Part shown: positions 31,815 to 39,819 of the stretch, piece by piece
Position numbering within the stretch: the first letter of the stretch is position 1
Layout of the letters: every line of letters begins with the position of its first letter
From: Suilimivivens sp964393865
GTDB taxonomy: Bacteria; Bacillota; Clostridia; Lachnospirales; Lachnospiraceae
Assembly: GCA_964393865.1 (NCBI GenBank)
Contig: CAYMUW010000002.1
Span: forward strand, 80,868 to 144,867
Reading direction: 5' to 3'
Length of the DNA: 64,000 nucleotides
The notes under the pieces: generated by a model
Database searches by the model: none
Seen by the model: only the letters and a program-made list of their open reading frames with translations
What the model was told of the DNA's origin: nothing
Position numbers and translations under genes: made by a program

Positions 31815-32594
31815 TTAGCAGTTGCCGAAGCTGCAGTTTCCGCAGTTCCCATAGTTCCCATAGCCATTCAGACCAATGCCGAGGCTTGCCGCCCACGGAT
31901 TGCATGACGGATAGGACGGAATTGGTGTCGGCTGCAAACGGTTCACAAGCTCATTCCCAACCTGTGTGATGAACTGGTTCTGCGCCGTCTGGCTTGCCTG
32001 GAACCTGAGAGACTGGTTCTCCGCTTGCAGGGTAGAAATCTTATCCTGACACAGATAATCAAGAATAGAGCGTATTCCTGCATTATGATTTTCAATGATG
32101 TCTCTGGCGTTGGTGTTCATGGTCTGCTGAAGCTGGTTTGTCTGCATCAGCATATTGTAGTTGATGTCCGCAATCTGTGTCTTTAAGTCACAGCAGCATT
32201 GCTGGAGCTGTGAGGAAAGACTGCAGATCTGCGCCGTAACGCCATTGAATCCCTGCATCATGCTCATCTGTGTGGTACTGAAACCACTCTGGATAGCGTT
32301 CTGTAAAGCCGCCGTGGAATCGCAGATAGCCGCCTGAATGTCGCGGATACCGTTGTCCAGATTGTTAAAGGCGAAGCCCTCGTTGATGTCTGCACGTGTC
32401 GCATAGCCCTGGAATCCGCTCCCATTTGTTCCACCGCCATTGTTGCCATAGCCGCCGAAGCCGCCCCAGCCAAAAATAGCAAAAATCAGGAAAAGGATGA
32501 TCCACGCTGACCAGTCTCCGCCCCAGCCGCCGTTGTTGCTGTTACTACAGCCTGACGGCTCGACGTTCATAGTAAAAGGTACTCCTGAATCCAT
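31815..32594 (-). CDS. Gly-rich, membrane-segment accessory protein, 259 aa
   Basis: N-terminus with CSNSNNGGWGGDWSAW and a hydrophobic span (IILFLIFAIFGWGGFGGYG), then a Gly/Asn linker, then a long helical region with many Q and N (FSTTQMSMMQGFNGVTAQIC; SLSSQLQQCCCDLKTQIADI), and a Cys/Gly/Asn-rich end. The organisation recalls phage structural or membrane-tethered proteins of gut Firmicutes, but no function is established. Confidence 0.7.
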   Translation of the reverse strand: MDSGVPFTMNVEPSGCSNSNNGGWGGDWSAWIILFLIFAIFGWGGFGGYGNNGGGTNGSGFQGYATRADINEGFAFNNLDNGIRDIQAAICDSTAALQNAIQSGFSTTQMSMMQGFNGVTAQICSLSSQLQQCCCDLKTQIADINYNMLMQTNQLQQTMNTNARDIIENHNAGIRSILDYLCQDKISTLQAENQSLRFQASQTAQNQFITQVGNELVNRLQPTPIPSYPSCNPWAASLGIGLNGYGNYGNCGNCSFGNC

Positions 32595-32648
32595 ATAATT
32601 ACCTCCAATGTTTATTTACAAATCATGCGCATTGATTTTGTATCAAAT

Positions 32649-32882
32649 TTACTTCATGTTCATAAACTGCTGTAAAAGACCGCCAAGCTGGTTAGCTGTG
32701 CCTTGCAGGTCGTTTAATTGCTGCTGTGAAATCTGTCCGCTCCGCAGAAGCTCATTTATTTTATCCTGTGGATTGCCCTTGAAACTATTTTTAAAGTTAA
32801 TAAAATCCTGTACAATCTTAAAAGGGTTATTCCCTGTCTGCCTGCCACCTAGAGCGGCAAATAAAGGGTTACTCATCATCAT
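32649..32882 (-). CDS. Small Q-rich accessory protein, 77 aa
   Basis: MSNPLFAALGGRQTGNNPFK, then FINFKNSFKGNPQDKINELL, RSGQISQQQLNDLQGTANQL and a LLQQFMNM end. A recurring pattern in Firmicutes prophages (N-P-x-x-x-x-L-G-G at the start, S-Q-Q-Q near the middle). Overlaps the gene upstream by 14 bases. Confidence 0.65.
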   Translation of the reverse strand: MMMSNPLFAALGGRQTGNNPFKIVQDFINFKNSFKGNPQDKINELLRSGQISQQQLNDLQGTANQLGGLLQQFMNMK

Positions 32883-33444
32883 TTCCTCCCTTATTTCTTG
32901 CGCTTGGTCTTGCTGGTTTTGGCTTCTCCACTGTATCAGGAACAGAAAAGTTATTTACCCTGTCAAATAAAGCTTCGTACTTTCCCCGTAAATCCTCGTA
33001 TTCCTCACGCTTGACATATTTAGTGTCTAAATCGTTTTCTCTTGTCTGCGTGGACTGTGGAGCGTTCTGCAGGGGGTTCTGTTGTTCCTGCATGCGCTCC
33101 GTATAATCGAATATCCGTAACGGAAGCGGCTTTCCTGTGCCGTCTGCGGATTTCAAATAAAACGCCGTGGCATTGCTGTCCATTAAAAGGACGGTTTCTC
33201 CCGGATTCACAATCCATGACCGCGCCGCCTGCTCACCGTCCACCCAGCAGTAACCCTGTCCGCTTGCCTGTGGGCGGTTCTGCGCCTGTGCTAACGGCTG
33301 CTGAACGATCTGGTTCATCTGCTGGTACTGCTGTTCCATCTGATTCATCTGCATTTCACGCTGGTTCAGGTCCTGGAGCTGCCGCTCAAGCCTCTGCCGC
33401 TCGGTCTGCAATAGACTCCTGTTCATGTTTGAATAAACTGGCAT
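32869..33444 (-). CDS. Coiled-coil accessory phage protein, 191 aa
   Basis: Residues 8-60 form a Q/M-rich coiled coil (LLQTERQRLERQLQDLNQRE). Residues 75-120 form a small strand-rich domain (YCWVDGEQAARSWIVNPGET; VLLMDSNATAFYLKSADGTG). An acidic second helix (KREEYEDLRGKYEALFDRV) and a Lys/Pro tail follow. GGAGGAAGAAT precedes the ATG. Likely virion-associated; unproven. Confidence 0.65.
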   Translation of the reverse strand: MPVYSNMNRSLLQTERQRLERQLQDLNQREMQMNQMEQQYQQMNQIVQQPLAQAQNRPQASGQGYCWVDGEQAARSWIVNPGETVLLMDSNATAFYLKSADGTGKPLPLRIFDYTERMQEQQNPLQNAPQSTQTRENDLDTKYVKREEYEDLRGKYEALFDRVNNFSVPDTVEKPKPARPSARNKGGNDDE

Positions 33445-33547
33445 ATTCTTCCTCCAATCGTTCAGATAGTTTTTTAAGGTTCATTTCATCTGTGGAAAGG
33501 TGCATATTTTTATAATCTGTGCCGCAAGGGCTAAAATTAAATAACAT
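33386..33547 (-). CDS. Small helical protein, 53 aa
   Basis: ATG 33547 (MLFNFSPCGTDYKNMHLSTD) follows TAGGAGAAAC. Helix LKKLSERLEEEYASLFKHEQ ends the product. It overlaps the start of the 191-aa gene by 59 bases, but both starts have good ribosome sites. Confidence 0.5.
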   Translation of the reverse strand: MLFNFSPCGTDYKNMHLSTDEMNLKKLSERLEEEYASLFKHEQESIADRAAEA

Positions 33548-33674
33548 ATAGTTTCTCCTATGCCTAAATTTTGGCATAAAAATAGGACTTACTCGATGCC
33601 GAATAAGTCCTTAAAATGTCCTGTAAATGTTCTATTTTCTAACTGCTATTCCTTTTACTCCCTTCCTGTTTTTC

Positions 33675-34001
33675 CTAGTCCGTTTTTTCGTTATTCTTGT
33701 TTTCGCCATTGTTTATAATCTCCAAAATCTCATTAATCTGCTCTGGCGTAATATCGGAACTTACAACATTCCCTTGGCTGTCTATTAAGGTATAAACGCC
33801 TGTCTGTTCTATGGTACCTGTAAAATCGTACTGCCAAAGATATGCAAATACAATAATAATAGTTCCGAAAAGAATCCCAAGCGTTGTAAAAAATGCCCTG
33901 CGCCATGATTTGGACTGTTCCTTTACAAGATCTATTAATTCAGAAACCCACATATCATCACTGCTATTGTTATCCATTTTCTCTTTATTTTCTATTTCCA
34001 T
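33675..34001 (-). CDS. Phage membrane protein with periplasmic-side tail, 108 aa
   Basis: ATG 34001 (MEIENKEKMDNN) follows GGAGG. Cytoplasmic helix with SELIDLVKEQSKSWRRAFFT, one membrane helix (LGILFGTIIIVFAYLW), then a short external strand region (GVYTLIDSQGNVVSSDITPE). A layout I associate with gut Firmicutes prophages; role unknown. Confidence 0.65.
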   Translation of the reverse strand: MEIENKEKMDNNSSDDMWVSELIDLVKEQSKSWRRAFFTTLGILFGTIIIVFAYLWQYDFTGTIEQTGVYTLIDSQGNVVSSDITPEQINEILEIINNGENKNNEKTD

Positions 34002-34047
34002 TATACATCCTCCGTTTTTTAACATTATACCATATCAATAAAAAACA

Positions 34048-34299
34048 TCAATCTAAAATGTTCTTCCAATATACGTTTTCAATCCATATTTTCATCTTTT
34101 TCGTGTCATTGACTTCAATCATCTTTTTATTGACTTTTGTGCTTAAATCTCTTATCTTTTCGTAGTGCATGATTTCAGCGCATTCCATAAGAGATTTTCC
34201 CTGGCTTCTCAATGTGAAAAGCTGCTCCTCTTTTGGATTAAAATTACAAAACGTATGGTAAAATGCTAATTGCGGTTCCGTAAGGCTGGATACGTTCAA
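34048..34299 (-). CDS. Putative HTH regulator, 83 aa
   Basis: FNPKEEQLFTLRSQGKSLME then CAEIMHYEKIRDLSTKVNKK resembles a sigma-region-4/LuxR-type helix-turn-helix (E-x-x-x-F-x-L-R-x-x-G-K-S). It is the first gene of the leftward accessory block at the attR end, so it may activate late genes, as ArpU/RinA-type proteins do. Weak evidence. Confidence 0.5.
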   Translation of the reverse strand: MNVSSLTEPQLAFYHTFCNFNPKEEQLFTLRSQGKSLMECAEIMHYEKIRDLSTKVNKKMIEVNDTKKMKIWIENVYWKNILD

Positions 34300-34357
34300 T
34301 GGCGGTCTCCTTATTTAATCATTTGAAACAGCGAACCCCTGACTGCTAGCCTATTAG

Positions 34358-34390
34358 CATAAACAATAACCATACCTATGATCGTCGGAG
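34358..34390. other. Prophage-chromosome junction (attR) inside sigG
   Basis: Right of about 34375 the sequence encodes VGEIRRFLRDNN of SigG; to the left, the expected FSTYAVP codons are absent and stops appear (TAA at about 34360). The shared core probably lies in TACCTATGAT. The exact core needs attL, which is outside the window. Confidence 0.8.
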
Positions 34391-34869
34391 AGATCAGAAG
34401 ATTCCTTAGAGACAACAACTCTATCAGAGTCAGCCGTTCCCTGAAGGATACAGCCTACAAAGCAATATATGCCAAAGAAAATCTAATCCGGCAAAATATG
34501 AAGGAGCCTACCATCAATGAAATAGCCACGGAAATCGGTATTTCCAAGGAAGACATTGTATATGCGCTGGATGCCATCCAAAATCCCATGAGCCTGTATG
34601 AGCCTATTTTTACCGACGGAGGGGATACTCTCTATGTGATGGATCAAATCAGCGACAAAAAGAACAAGGAAGAAAACTGGGTGGAGCATTTATCACTAAG
34701 TGAGGCAATGAAAAGATTGGGCGATCGGGAGCATGAAATTATAAGCCTTCGCTTTTTCGAGGGCAAGACCCAGATGGAAGTAGCCGATATCATCGGAATA
34801 TCCCAGGCTCAGGTGTCCCGGCTTGAGAAAAATGCGTTGAAGGTAATGAAAAACTATTTAACCGCATGA
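34378..34869 (+). pseudogene. sigG: sigG 3' part, interrupted by the prophage
   Basis: 163 codons from an ATG that is an internal methionine of the normal protein (VP-M-IVGEIRR). It carries the end of region 2 (RRFLRDNNSIRVSRSLKDTA), region 3 (EPTINEIATEIGISKEDIV) and region 4 with the promoter-recognition HTH (GKTQMEVADIIGISQAQVSR). SigG is about 257 aa; the first 95 or so residues, including 2.1-2.3, are missing. SigG drives late forespore genes. No ribosome site precedes this ATG. The 5' part should lie beyond the left end of the prophage, so the gene could be restored by excision. Confidence 0.92.
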
Positions 34870-34958
34870 CTGTTCCATGTACCGTAAAATGCTTCCTATG
34901 AACCTTATCCCCTCCTTTCGCATACCTTACAGTATACCTGGAAAAGGAAGGGATACAA

Positions 34959-35192
34959 ATGTTATTTTCAGAATTAAAGTGTAAAGATGTGATCAATCTG
35001 CGGGATTGCAAAAAATTAGGACGTATTTCCGATCTGGAATTTGATGAGTGCAGCGGTCAAATCTGTAAAGTGTTCGTTCCAAGCGGTAATAAATTTCTGA
35101 ATTTCCTATGTACCGAACCGGATTTTGTTATTCCCTACAAGGATATTAAGCAGATCGGCCCCGACATTATAATTGTAGATATACGCTGCTAG
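34959..35192 (+). CDS. YlmC/YmxH-family PRC-barrel sporulation-associated protein
   Basis: 77 aa, MLFSELKCKDVINLRDCKKL, then GRISDLEFDECSGQICKVFV and FVIPYKDIKQIGPDIIIVDI. This is the short PRC-barrel family that follows sporulation sigma genes in Clostridia. AAGGAAGGG precedes the ATG. Same strand as sigG, 90 bases downstream, so it normally belongs to the sigG transcript. Confidence 0.8.
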   Translation: MLFSELKCKDVINLRDCKKLGRISDLEFDECSGQICKVFVPSGNKFLNFLCTEPDFVIPYKDIKQIGPDIIIVDIRC

Positions 35193-35236
35193 AAAAAGTA
35201 CCTTTGGCAGTGCAGCTCCCCGGCAGTTAATAATGT

Positions 35237-35285
35237 AATAATCCATAGCAATGCTATAACTTATAGCAATACTATAACTTATAGT
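35237..35285. repeat. Short tandem repeat between ylmC-type gene and sigE
   Basis: Two and a half copies of an 18-base unit, AGCAATGCTATAACTTAT then AGCAATACTATAACTTAT then AGTATAG. Lies in the convergent intergenic region. Confidence 0.7.
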
Positions 35286-35293
35286 ATAGAAAA

Positions 35294-35316
35294 GGGGACA
35301 GCTAACAGCTGTCCCG
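35294..35316 (-). terminator. sigE terminator overlapping its stop codon
   Basis: GGGACAGCT, loop GTT, AGCTGTCCC on the minus strand, then CTTTTCTAT. The stop codon of sigE lies in the hairpin. Confidence 0.8.
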
Positions 35317-36045
35317 CAAAAGTTCCTTTTTCAATCTCTTCATAATTTTCTTTTCCAATCTTGAGATATAGGACTGTGAAATTCCCAGCAGATCCGCCAC
35401 CTCCTTTTGAGTCATCTCCTGCGCATCCGGTGAGCCAAGCCCAAACCTGAGGTTTATAATCGTTTTCTCCCGTTCTGTCAGTTTATCAATCGCCTTAAGA
35501 AGCAGCTTTCGCTCCACCTCATTTTCCAGATCACGGTAGATCACATCCTCATCCGTTCCCAAAATATCCGACAAAAGCAGCTCATTTCCGTCCCAGTCCA
35601 CATTTAAAGGCTCATCAATGGACACCTCAAGCTTTGTCTTATTATTTCTTCTTAAGTACATTAAAATTTCATTTTCAATACATCTGGAAGCATAGGTTGC
35701 CAGCTTAATATTTTTTGCAGGGTTGAAGGTGTTAATGGATTTGATTAAGCCTATGGTTCCTATGGAAATCAAATCCTCCACTCCTACTCCTGTATTATCA
35801 AACTTTTTGGCAATATAAACTACCAGTCTCAGGTTATGTTCAATCAGTATGGATTTGGCTTCGTTCTCATACTCTGTTCCCAGATCACTGATTACTGCAT
35901 TTTCCTTTTCCAGTTCCAGCGGAGGCGGAAGCACCTCCGAACCGCCTATGTAATGAACATCCCCCTGCCTTCCCATTAAAAAACCGGGTTCCCTGCGGTA
36001 TAACTTAAATTGCAGCTTTCCCGGAATAGCCACCTTAAAAACCAT
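35302..36045 (-). CDS. sigE: Mother-cell sigma factor SigE (pro-form)
   Basis: 247 aa from ATG 36045, which follows AGGAGG by 8 bases. An N-terminal pro-sequence of about 27 residues precedes region 2 (HNLRLVVYIAKKF, VEDLISIGTIGLIKSI, FNPAKNIKLATYASRCIENE) and region 4 (EMTQKEVADLLGISQSYISR). Directs early mother-cell transcription in sporulation after cleavage by SpoIIGA, encoded just upstream (34-base gap). Convergent with the sigG remnant. Confidence 0.95.
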   Translation of the reverse strand: MVFKVAIPGKLQFKLYRREPGFLMGRQGDVHYIGGSEVLPPPLELEKENAVISDLGTEYENEAKSILIEHNLRLVVYIAKKFDNTGVGVEDLISIGTIGLIKSINTFNPAKNIKLATYASRCIENEILMYLRRNNKTKLEVSIDEPLNVDWDGNELLLSDILGTDEDVIYRDLENEVERKLLLKAIDKLTEREKTIINLRFGLGSPDAQEMTQKEVADLLGISQSYISRLEKKIMKRLKKELLRDSC

Positions 36046-36079
36046 TCTCAATTCCTCCTGTCAAAGCTTTCAGCGCATT

Positions 36080-36910
36080 CTATATAGATAATTCCAATGG
36101 CAATATCATCTTATAATTGCCTTTTCCTGATACATTTCCTTTAAACACTGCTATAATTACCTTCTCGTATCGTTTTTTCCCAGCTTTCCCCTTCACTTCC
36201 ATGGCATCGATTTCATAACCTTCTAAAATTCCATGTTTCTTTCCAAGACTGTGATAAGGAATAATTTTATATTTTTCCGGTTTTATCCATTGCCTCATAT
36301 TTTCCCATATTTCCTCATCCAAAACCGCTACAGGCTTGCTGCTGACCGGCTCCACAAGACCGTTTCCCGAATCAATCAAAGCAGCCACCTCTATAGGGCC
36401 GTTATCGCCTGCAAGAATCACTCTACAAAAACAGTTTTGTTTATTCCTCTGATAAACCAAAAGAACCCTTTGCCCTATGGCATATCCTGCATATCCCAGC
36501 AGCGCAATCAGGAAAAAGGAATTTTCATATGCCCGAAATACAGGCAGCCTTCCCCTTAGAAAAATTATGAACCCGCCTATCAGGAAGGAGAAAAAGTACA
36601 GATATCCTAATCCCCGGATGAGCTCCGCTATTCCTGAGGTTTGGCATGTAATCTTTATCATCAGTACTCCTATGGGCAGCATTCCAAACAATACCTTACA
36701 TCCGTAAGGCACTTCCGGAATGCACAGGATCATGCAATACCCCAGTGCTCCCGTCAGGCTTCCCAGCAAAATTCTAAGGTACGTGGCAGTTTTCCCCAGC
36801 ACTTTCACCGTCAGCCTAAGCAGGTACAGATCCATTACCAAATTCAACAAAAAGGCACTGTCGATATAAACGGTATCCTGTATTTGCACCTTGCAGTCCT
36901 TCACCTCCAT
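36080..36910 (-). CDS. spoIIGA: Sporulation sigma-E processing peptidase SpoIIGA
   Basis: 276 aa. Five or so membrane helices in the first 150 residues (FLLNLVMDLYLLRLTVKVLG; LGSLTGALGYCMILCIP; LGYLYFFSFLIGGFIIFL; FFLIALLGYAGYAIGQ), then an aspartic-protease-like domain with the catalytic motif LIDSGNGL at about residue 183 and PVAVLDEEIWENM. It cleaves pro-SigE at the septum. The annotated ATG itself lies within a ribosome-like GGAGGTG, so a start a few codons downstream is possible. Confidence 0.93.
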   Translation of the reverse strand: MEVKDCKVQIQDTVYIDSAFLLNLVMDLYLLRLTVKVLGKTATYLRILLGSLTGALGYCMILCIPEVPYGCKVLFGMLPIGVLMIKITCQTSGIAELIRGLGYLYFFSFLIGGFIIFLRGRLPVFRAYENSFFLIALLGYAGYAIGQRVLLVYQRNKQNCFCRVILAGDNGPIEVAALIDSGNGLVEPVSSKPVAVLDEEIWENMRQWIKPEKYKIIPYHSLGKKHGILEGYEIDAMEVKGKAGKKRYEKVIIAVFKGNVSGKGNYKMILPLELSI

Positions 36911-36927
36911 TTCTTAAGTACCAGTTC

Positions 36928-36960
36928 ATTATAAACATTAAGGTCTTCATAATTTGTCAA
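36928..36960 (-). promoter_or_regulatory. Candidate Spo0A-dependent spoIIG promoter (TTGACA-21-TATAAT)
   Basis: Minus strand TTGACA (36960-36955) and TATAAT (36933-36928) are separated by 21 bases. In B. subtilis the spoIIG promoter uses sigma-A with an over-long 22-base spacer that depends on Spo0A. TGTCAAA (36955-36961) and TGTCCGAA (36966-36973) on the plus strand resemble 0A boxes (TGTCGAA). Confidence 0.65.
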
Positions 36961-37020
36961 AACGTTGTCCGAAACCATGTCATCCATCGCCTGAAATTGA
37001 CATATATCTCTTTATGCATA

Positions 37021-37080
37021 ACAAAAGAAGAACAGTTATAAGTCTCTTCGCTTACAACTGTTCTTCTTCTGTTTTCCCTA
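37021..37080 (-). terminator. Strong hairpin terminator after apeB
   Basis: GAAGAACAGTTGTAAG, loop CGAAGAGA, CTTATAACTGTTCTTC on the minus strand with T-rich 3' flank. Separates apeB from spoIIGA. Confidence 0.75.
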
Positions 37081-37116
37081 ATAATCTTAAGTAAAATTTC
37101 CAGTTTTACGTTCCAC

Positions 37117-38388
37117 TCAATTCTTAAAAAACCCCTTCAAAGCCCTAACCAAATACTCCACATCCCGGCTTCCGGCTGTTTCCACCGCAGAGTGCATGGC
37201 AAGCTGGGGAAGCCCGATATCCACGGTGGGAACCGCCACCTGTGCCGATGATAAATTGCCTAAGGTAGAGCCTCCTGCAATGTCAGAGCGGTTATGATAG
37301 TCCTGATAAGGCACCTTGGCCAGCTTACAGATGTTTTTCATGATCCCTTCCGTATATCCGTCAGTGGCATATTTACTGCCGCCATGATGCTTAATCACAA
37401 TCCCGCCGTTTAACACCGGTCTGTTGGCGGGATCGGACTTCTCCGGGTAATTGGGATGAAGAGCATGAGCATTATCCGCTGAAATCATAAAGCTGCCCGC
37501 AACCAGTCTCAGATAATCACTTCCGGTCTTATGAAACGCTTCACCTATTCTTGTTAAGGTATCCTTTAAAAAGGTGGAGGCCGCTCCCTGTCTGGTCAGG
37601 CTTCCAACCTCTTCATTGTTAAAGATTGCACAGACGCTGCAATACGCCGTAGGCTTCTCAGCCAAAAACGCTTCCACTGAGCCGTAAACACATTCCAGAT
37701 CATCCAGTCTGGGCGAAAGCATCAGTTCCTCCGATGCGCCAAGCAGCCTTCCCTTCTCTCTCACATATAAGTACAGGTCTGTCCCGAGAATGTCTTCCTC
37801 TTTCACCCCTGCAAGCCGGGCAATTTCTTTCATCAAATACCCTTTTGCATCCCGATTTCCCATAAGCGGCAGCAAATCCTTTTGAGGATTCAGCTCCACT
37901 CCTTTATTCGCTTCACGGTTCATGTGAATTGCAAGGCTTGGTATCACCAGAAGATCCTTATCAATATTCACATTCAGGCTACGCAGCCCTTCCTTTCCGC
38001 CAACCACAACCCGGCCTGCCACTGAAAGACTTCTGTCAAACCATGTGGAATAAATCATTCCTCCATATCCCTCCGTATTTAAACGAAGGTATTGATCCTC
38101 CACCAAAAGCTCCGGGCTGGTTTTCAACTTAAAGGAAGGCGAGTCGCTGTGGGAGGCTGCTATATGAAAGCCCTTCCATTCCCTGTCAGGCATCCGAAAC
38201 GCTATGATGGAGGAATCGTTTCTTTTCACATAATAGCCAAATCCCTGTTTAAGGCTCCAGGTATCCCTTTCATCAAGCAGCTCAAAACCGGCCTGTTTCA
38301 GCTTCCTTTCCACGGCTTCCACCGCATGATAACAGCTTACGCTCTCCTCTATAAATTTAAGACATTCCTTTGCAGTCTTCCCTGCCAT
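37117..38388 (-). CDS. apeB: M18-family aminopeptidase
   Basis: 423 aa from ATG 38388 (AAGGAG 9 bases upstream). M18 metal and catalytic landmarks: AASHSDSPSFK near residue 80, PRLDDLECVYG near 225, IFNNEEVGSLTRQG near 258, SADNAHALHPNYPEK near 305 and AMHSAVETAG near the end. A cytosolic di-zinc dodecameric peptidase that removes N-terminal residues. Not part of the division or sporulation pathway; it lies between ftsZ and spoIIGA in this genome. Confidence 0.93.
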   Translation of the reverse strand: MAGKTAKECLKFIEESVSCYHAVEAVERKLKQAGFELLDERDTWSLKQGFGYYVKRNDSSIIAFRMPDREWKGFHIAASHSDSPSFKLKTSPELLVEDQYLRLNTEGYGGMIYSTWFDRSLSVAGRVVVGGKEGLRSLNVNIDKDLLVIPSLAIHMNREANKGVELNPQKDLLPLMGNRDAKGYLMKEIARLAGVKEEDILGTDLYLYVREKGRLLGASEELMLSPRLDDLECVYGSVEAFLAEKPTAYCSVCAIFNNEEVGSLTRQGAASTFLKDTLTRIGEAFHKTGSDYLRLVAGSFMISADNAHALHPNYPEKSDPANRPVLNGGIVIKHHGGSKYATDGYTEGIMKNICKLAKVPYQDYHNRSDIAGGSTLGNLSSAQVAVPTVDIGLPQLAMHSAVETAGSRDVEYLVRALKGFFKN

Positions 38389-38456
38389 AACCATCTGCTC
38401 CTTTTTCGTATTTATATTTCATAACAATTTTTATTACATAAAAATTGTTATTACAT

Positions 38457-38484
38457 AAAAAGCTGTACACCCTATGGTATACAG
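38457..38484 (-). terminator. ftsZ terminator
   Basis: GGCTGTATACC, loop ATAG, GGTGTACAGC on the minus strand, followed by TTTTTATG. Sits 30 bases after the ftsZ stop. Confidence 0.75.
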
Positions 38485-38515
38485 CCTTATTATTCCGCAA
38501 AAATATGCATTTAAC

Positions 38516-39727
38516 TTATTTCTTCTGAAGGAAATCAGGAATTTTAAGAGGCTTGTCCGCCACATTGCTTCTGATATCCCCGGGGCTGGTAATTCCCGAT
38601 ACCGGTCTGTGCGGTGCCTGACTCGCCTGCGCAGGGTTGGTTCTGCCCGGAATTACATTGACGCCATCCGAAGCTCCCACACTTGAAGGTCTGATATTCA
38701 AATTAGGAGTTACGGGCTTCATATACTTGTTGGCAAAAGTGCCAAACTGAGAAACCGGCTTATTGGTAGGAAGAGTTGCATCCTCCAATCCTGTAGCAAT
38801 AACCGTAATCGTACAACTGTCAGTCTGCGTTTCATCATACATAGCACCGAAGATAATATTGACATTGTCTCCTGCCAGCTCCTGCACATAGCTTGCTGCA
38901 TCAGAGGCATCTGCCAGGGTAATATCACCGGAAACATTGATAATAACATGTGTTGCACCGGAAATGGTAGTCTCCAGAAGAGGACTTTCCACAGCCATTT
39001 TAACTGCTTCGCTGGCCTTGTCATCACCCTTGCCGGTACCGATACCGATATGGGCAATTCCCTTGTCCTTCATAACGGTCTGTACATCCGCAAAATCAAG
39101 ATTAATAACGGCAGGAACATTAATCAGATCTGTAATACCCTGTACTGCCTGCTGTAACACCTCATCAGCCTTTTTGAGGGCATCCGGCATGGTTGTCCTT
39201 CTGTCAACAATCTCAAGCAATTTATCATTAGGGATTACAATCAGAGTATCCACATGATCTTTAATCTTTTCAATACCGCTGATGGCATTTACCATACGGG
39301 CCTTTGCCTCAAAACGGAAAGGCTTGGTTACAACACCTACCGTTAAGATACCCATATCCTTGGCAAGCTTGGCCACCACCGGAGCTGCTCCAGTTCCGGT
39401 TCCGCCGCCCATTCCACAGGTGACAAACACCATATCCGCACCCTTCAGCGCTGCAGCAATCTCTTCGCTGCTCTCCTCGGCTGCCTTTTCACCGATTTCA
39501 GGCTTAGCGCCTGCGCCAAGTCCCTTGGTGAGCTTCTCGCCTATCTGTAAAAGCTTGGGAGCCCTGCATAACTGCAATGCCTGCTTATCGGTGTTAATTC
39601 CGATAAATTCAACTCCCGTAATATTCTCATCTACCATTCTATTTACAGCATTATTGCCTGCTCCACCCACGCCGATCACAATGATCTTAGCAGCAGATTC
39701 TGCATCGTTTGTCTTAATCTCCAGCAA
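38516..39727 (-). CDS. ftsZ: Cell-division tubulin FtsZ
   Basis: I place the start at TTG 39727 (MLEIKTND), because GGAGG lies 7 bases upstream at 39733-39740; an upstream ATG would bury that site. GTP-binding: IGVGGAGNNAVNRM, the tubulin signature GMGGGTGTGAAP near residue 104, and NLDFADVQTVM. A flexible linker and the C-terminal peptide LKIPDFLQKK, which docks FtsA/SepF, end the 403-aa protein. Forms the Z-ring. Normally at the end of the dcw operon; here an IS separates it from divIB. Confidence 0.96.
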   Translation of the reverse strand: MLEIKTNDAESAAKIIVIGVGGAGNNAVNRMVDENITGVEFIGINTDKQALQLCRAPKLLQIGEKLTKGLGAGAKPEIGEKAAEESSEEIAAALKGADMVFVTCGMGGGTGTGAAPVVAKLAKDMGILTVGVVTKPFRFEAKARMVNAISGIEKIKDHVDTLIVIPNDKLLEIVDRRTTMPDALKKADEVLQQAVQGITDLINVPAVINLDFADVQTVMKDKGIAHIGIGTGKGDDKASEAVKMAVESPLLETTISGATHVIINVSGDITLADASDAASYVQELAGDNVNIIFGAMYDETQTDSCTITVIATGLEDATLPTNKPVSQFGTFANKYMKPVTPNLNIRPSSVGASDGVNVIPGRTNPAQASQAPHRPVSGITSPGDIRSNVADKPLKIPDFLQKK

Positions 39728-39819
39728 AGGTACTTCCTCCTTCATCAATTCCACTTGGCGTCCACAATGCTCTGCTTATGTACTGTTCCAAGAACAGCAT
39801 ACACCAACTCATATAGACT

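Larger units (their letters stand above)
1..34377. mobile_element. Prophage (right part; left end outside window), inserted in sigG
   Basis: Contiguous phage genes (capsid, scaffold, tape measure, Gp15, endolysin, repressor, recombination cassette) run from the left edge to a junction with the 3' part of sigG at about 34378. Most genes are on the minus strand and transcribed leftward; the repressor region is on the plus strand. No integrase, terminase or portal gene is present, so at least the attL end lies left of base 1. Several genes are frameshifted, suggesting a decaying or domesticated prophage. Confidence 0.93.

Noticed and set aside
34357..34377. sigG 5' end hidden next to the junction in another frame
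   Set aside because: I read all three frames of 34300-34377 and found no FSTYAVP-like or region 2.1-2.2 sequence.
34378..34869. Sigma remnant as sigF rather than sigG
   Set aside because: RDNNSIRVSRSLKDTAYKA and the following YMKxDGGD-type section match SigG; SigF normally reads with GLIKVSRSLKE. The ylmC-type neighbour and sigE also fit sigG.
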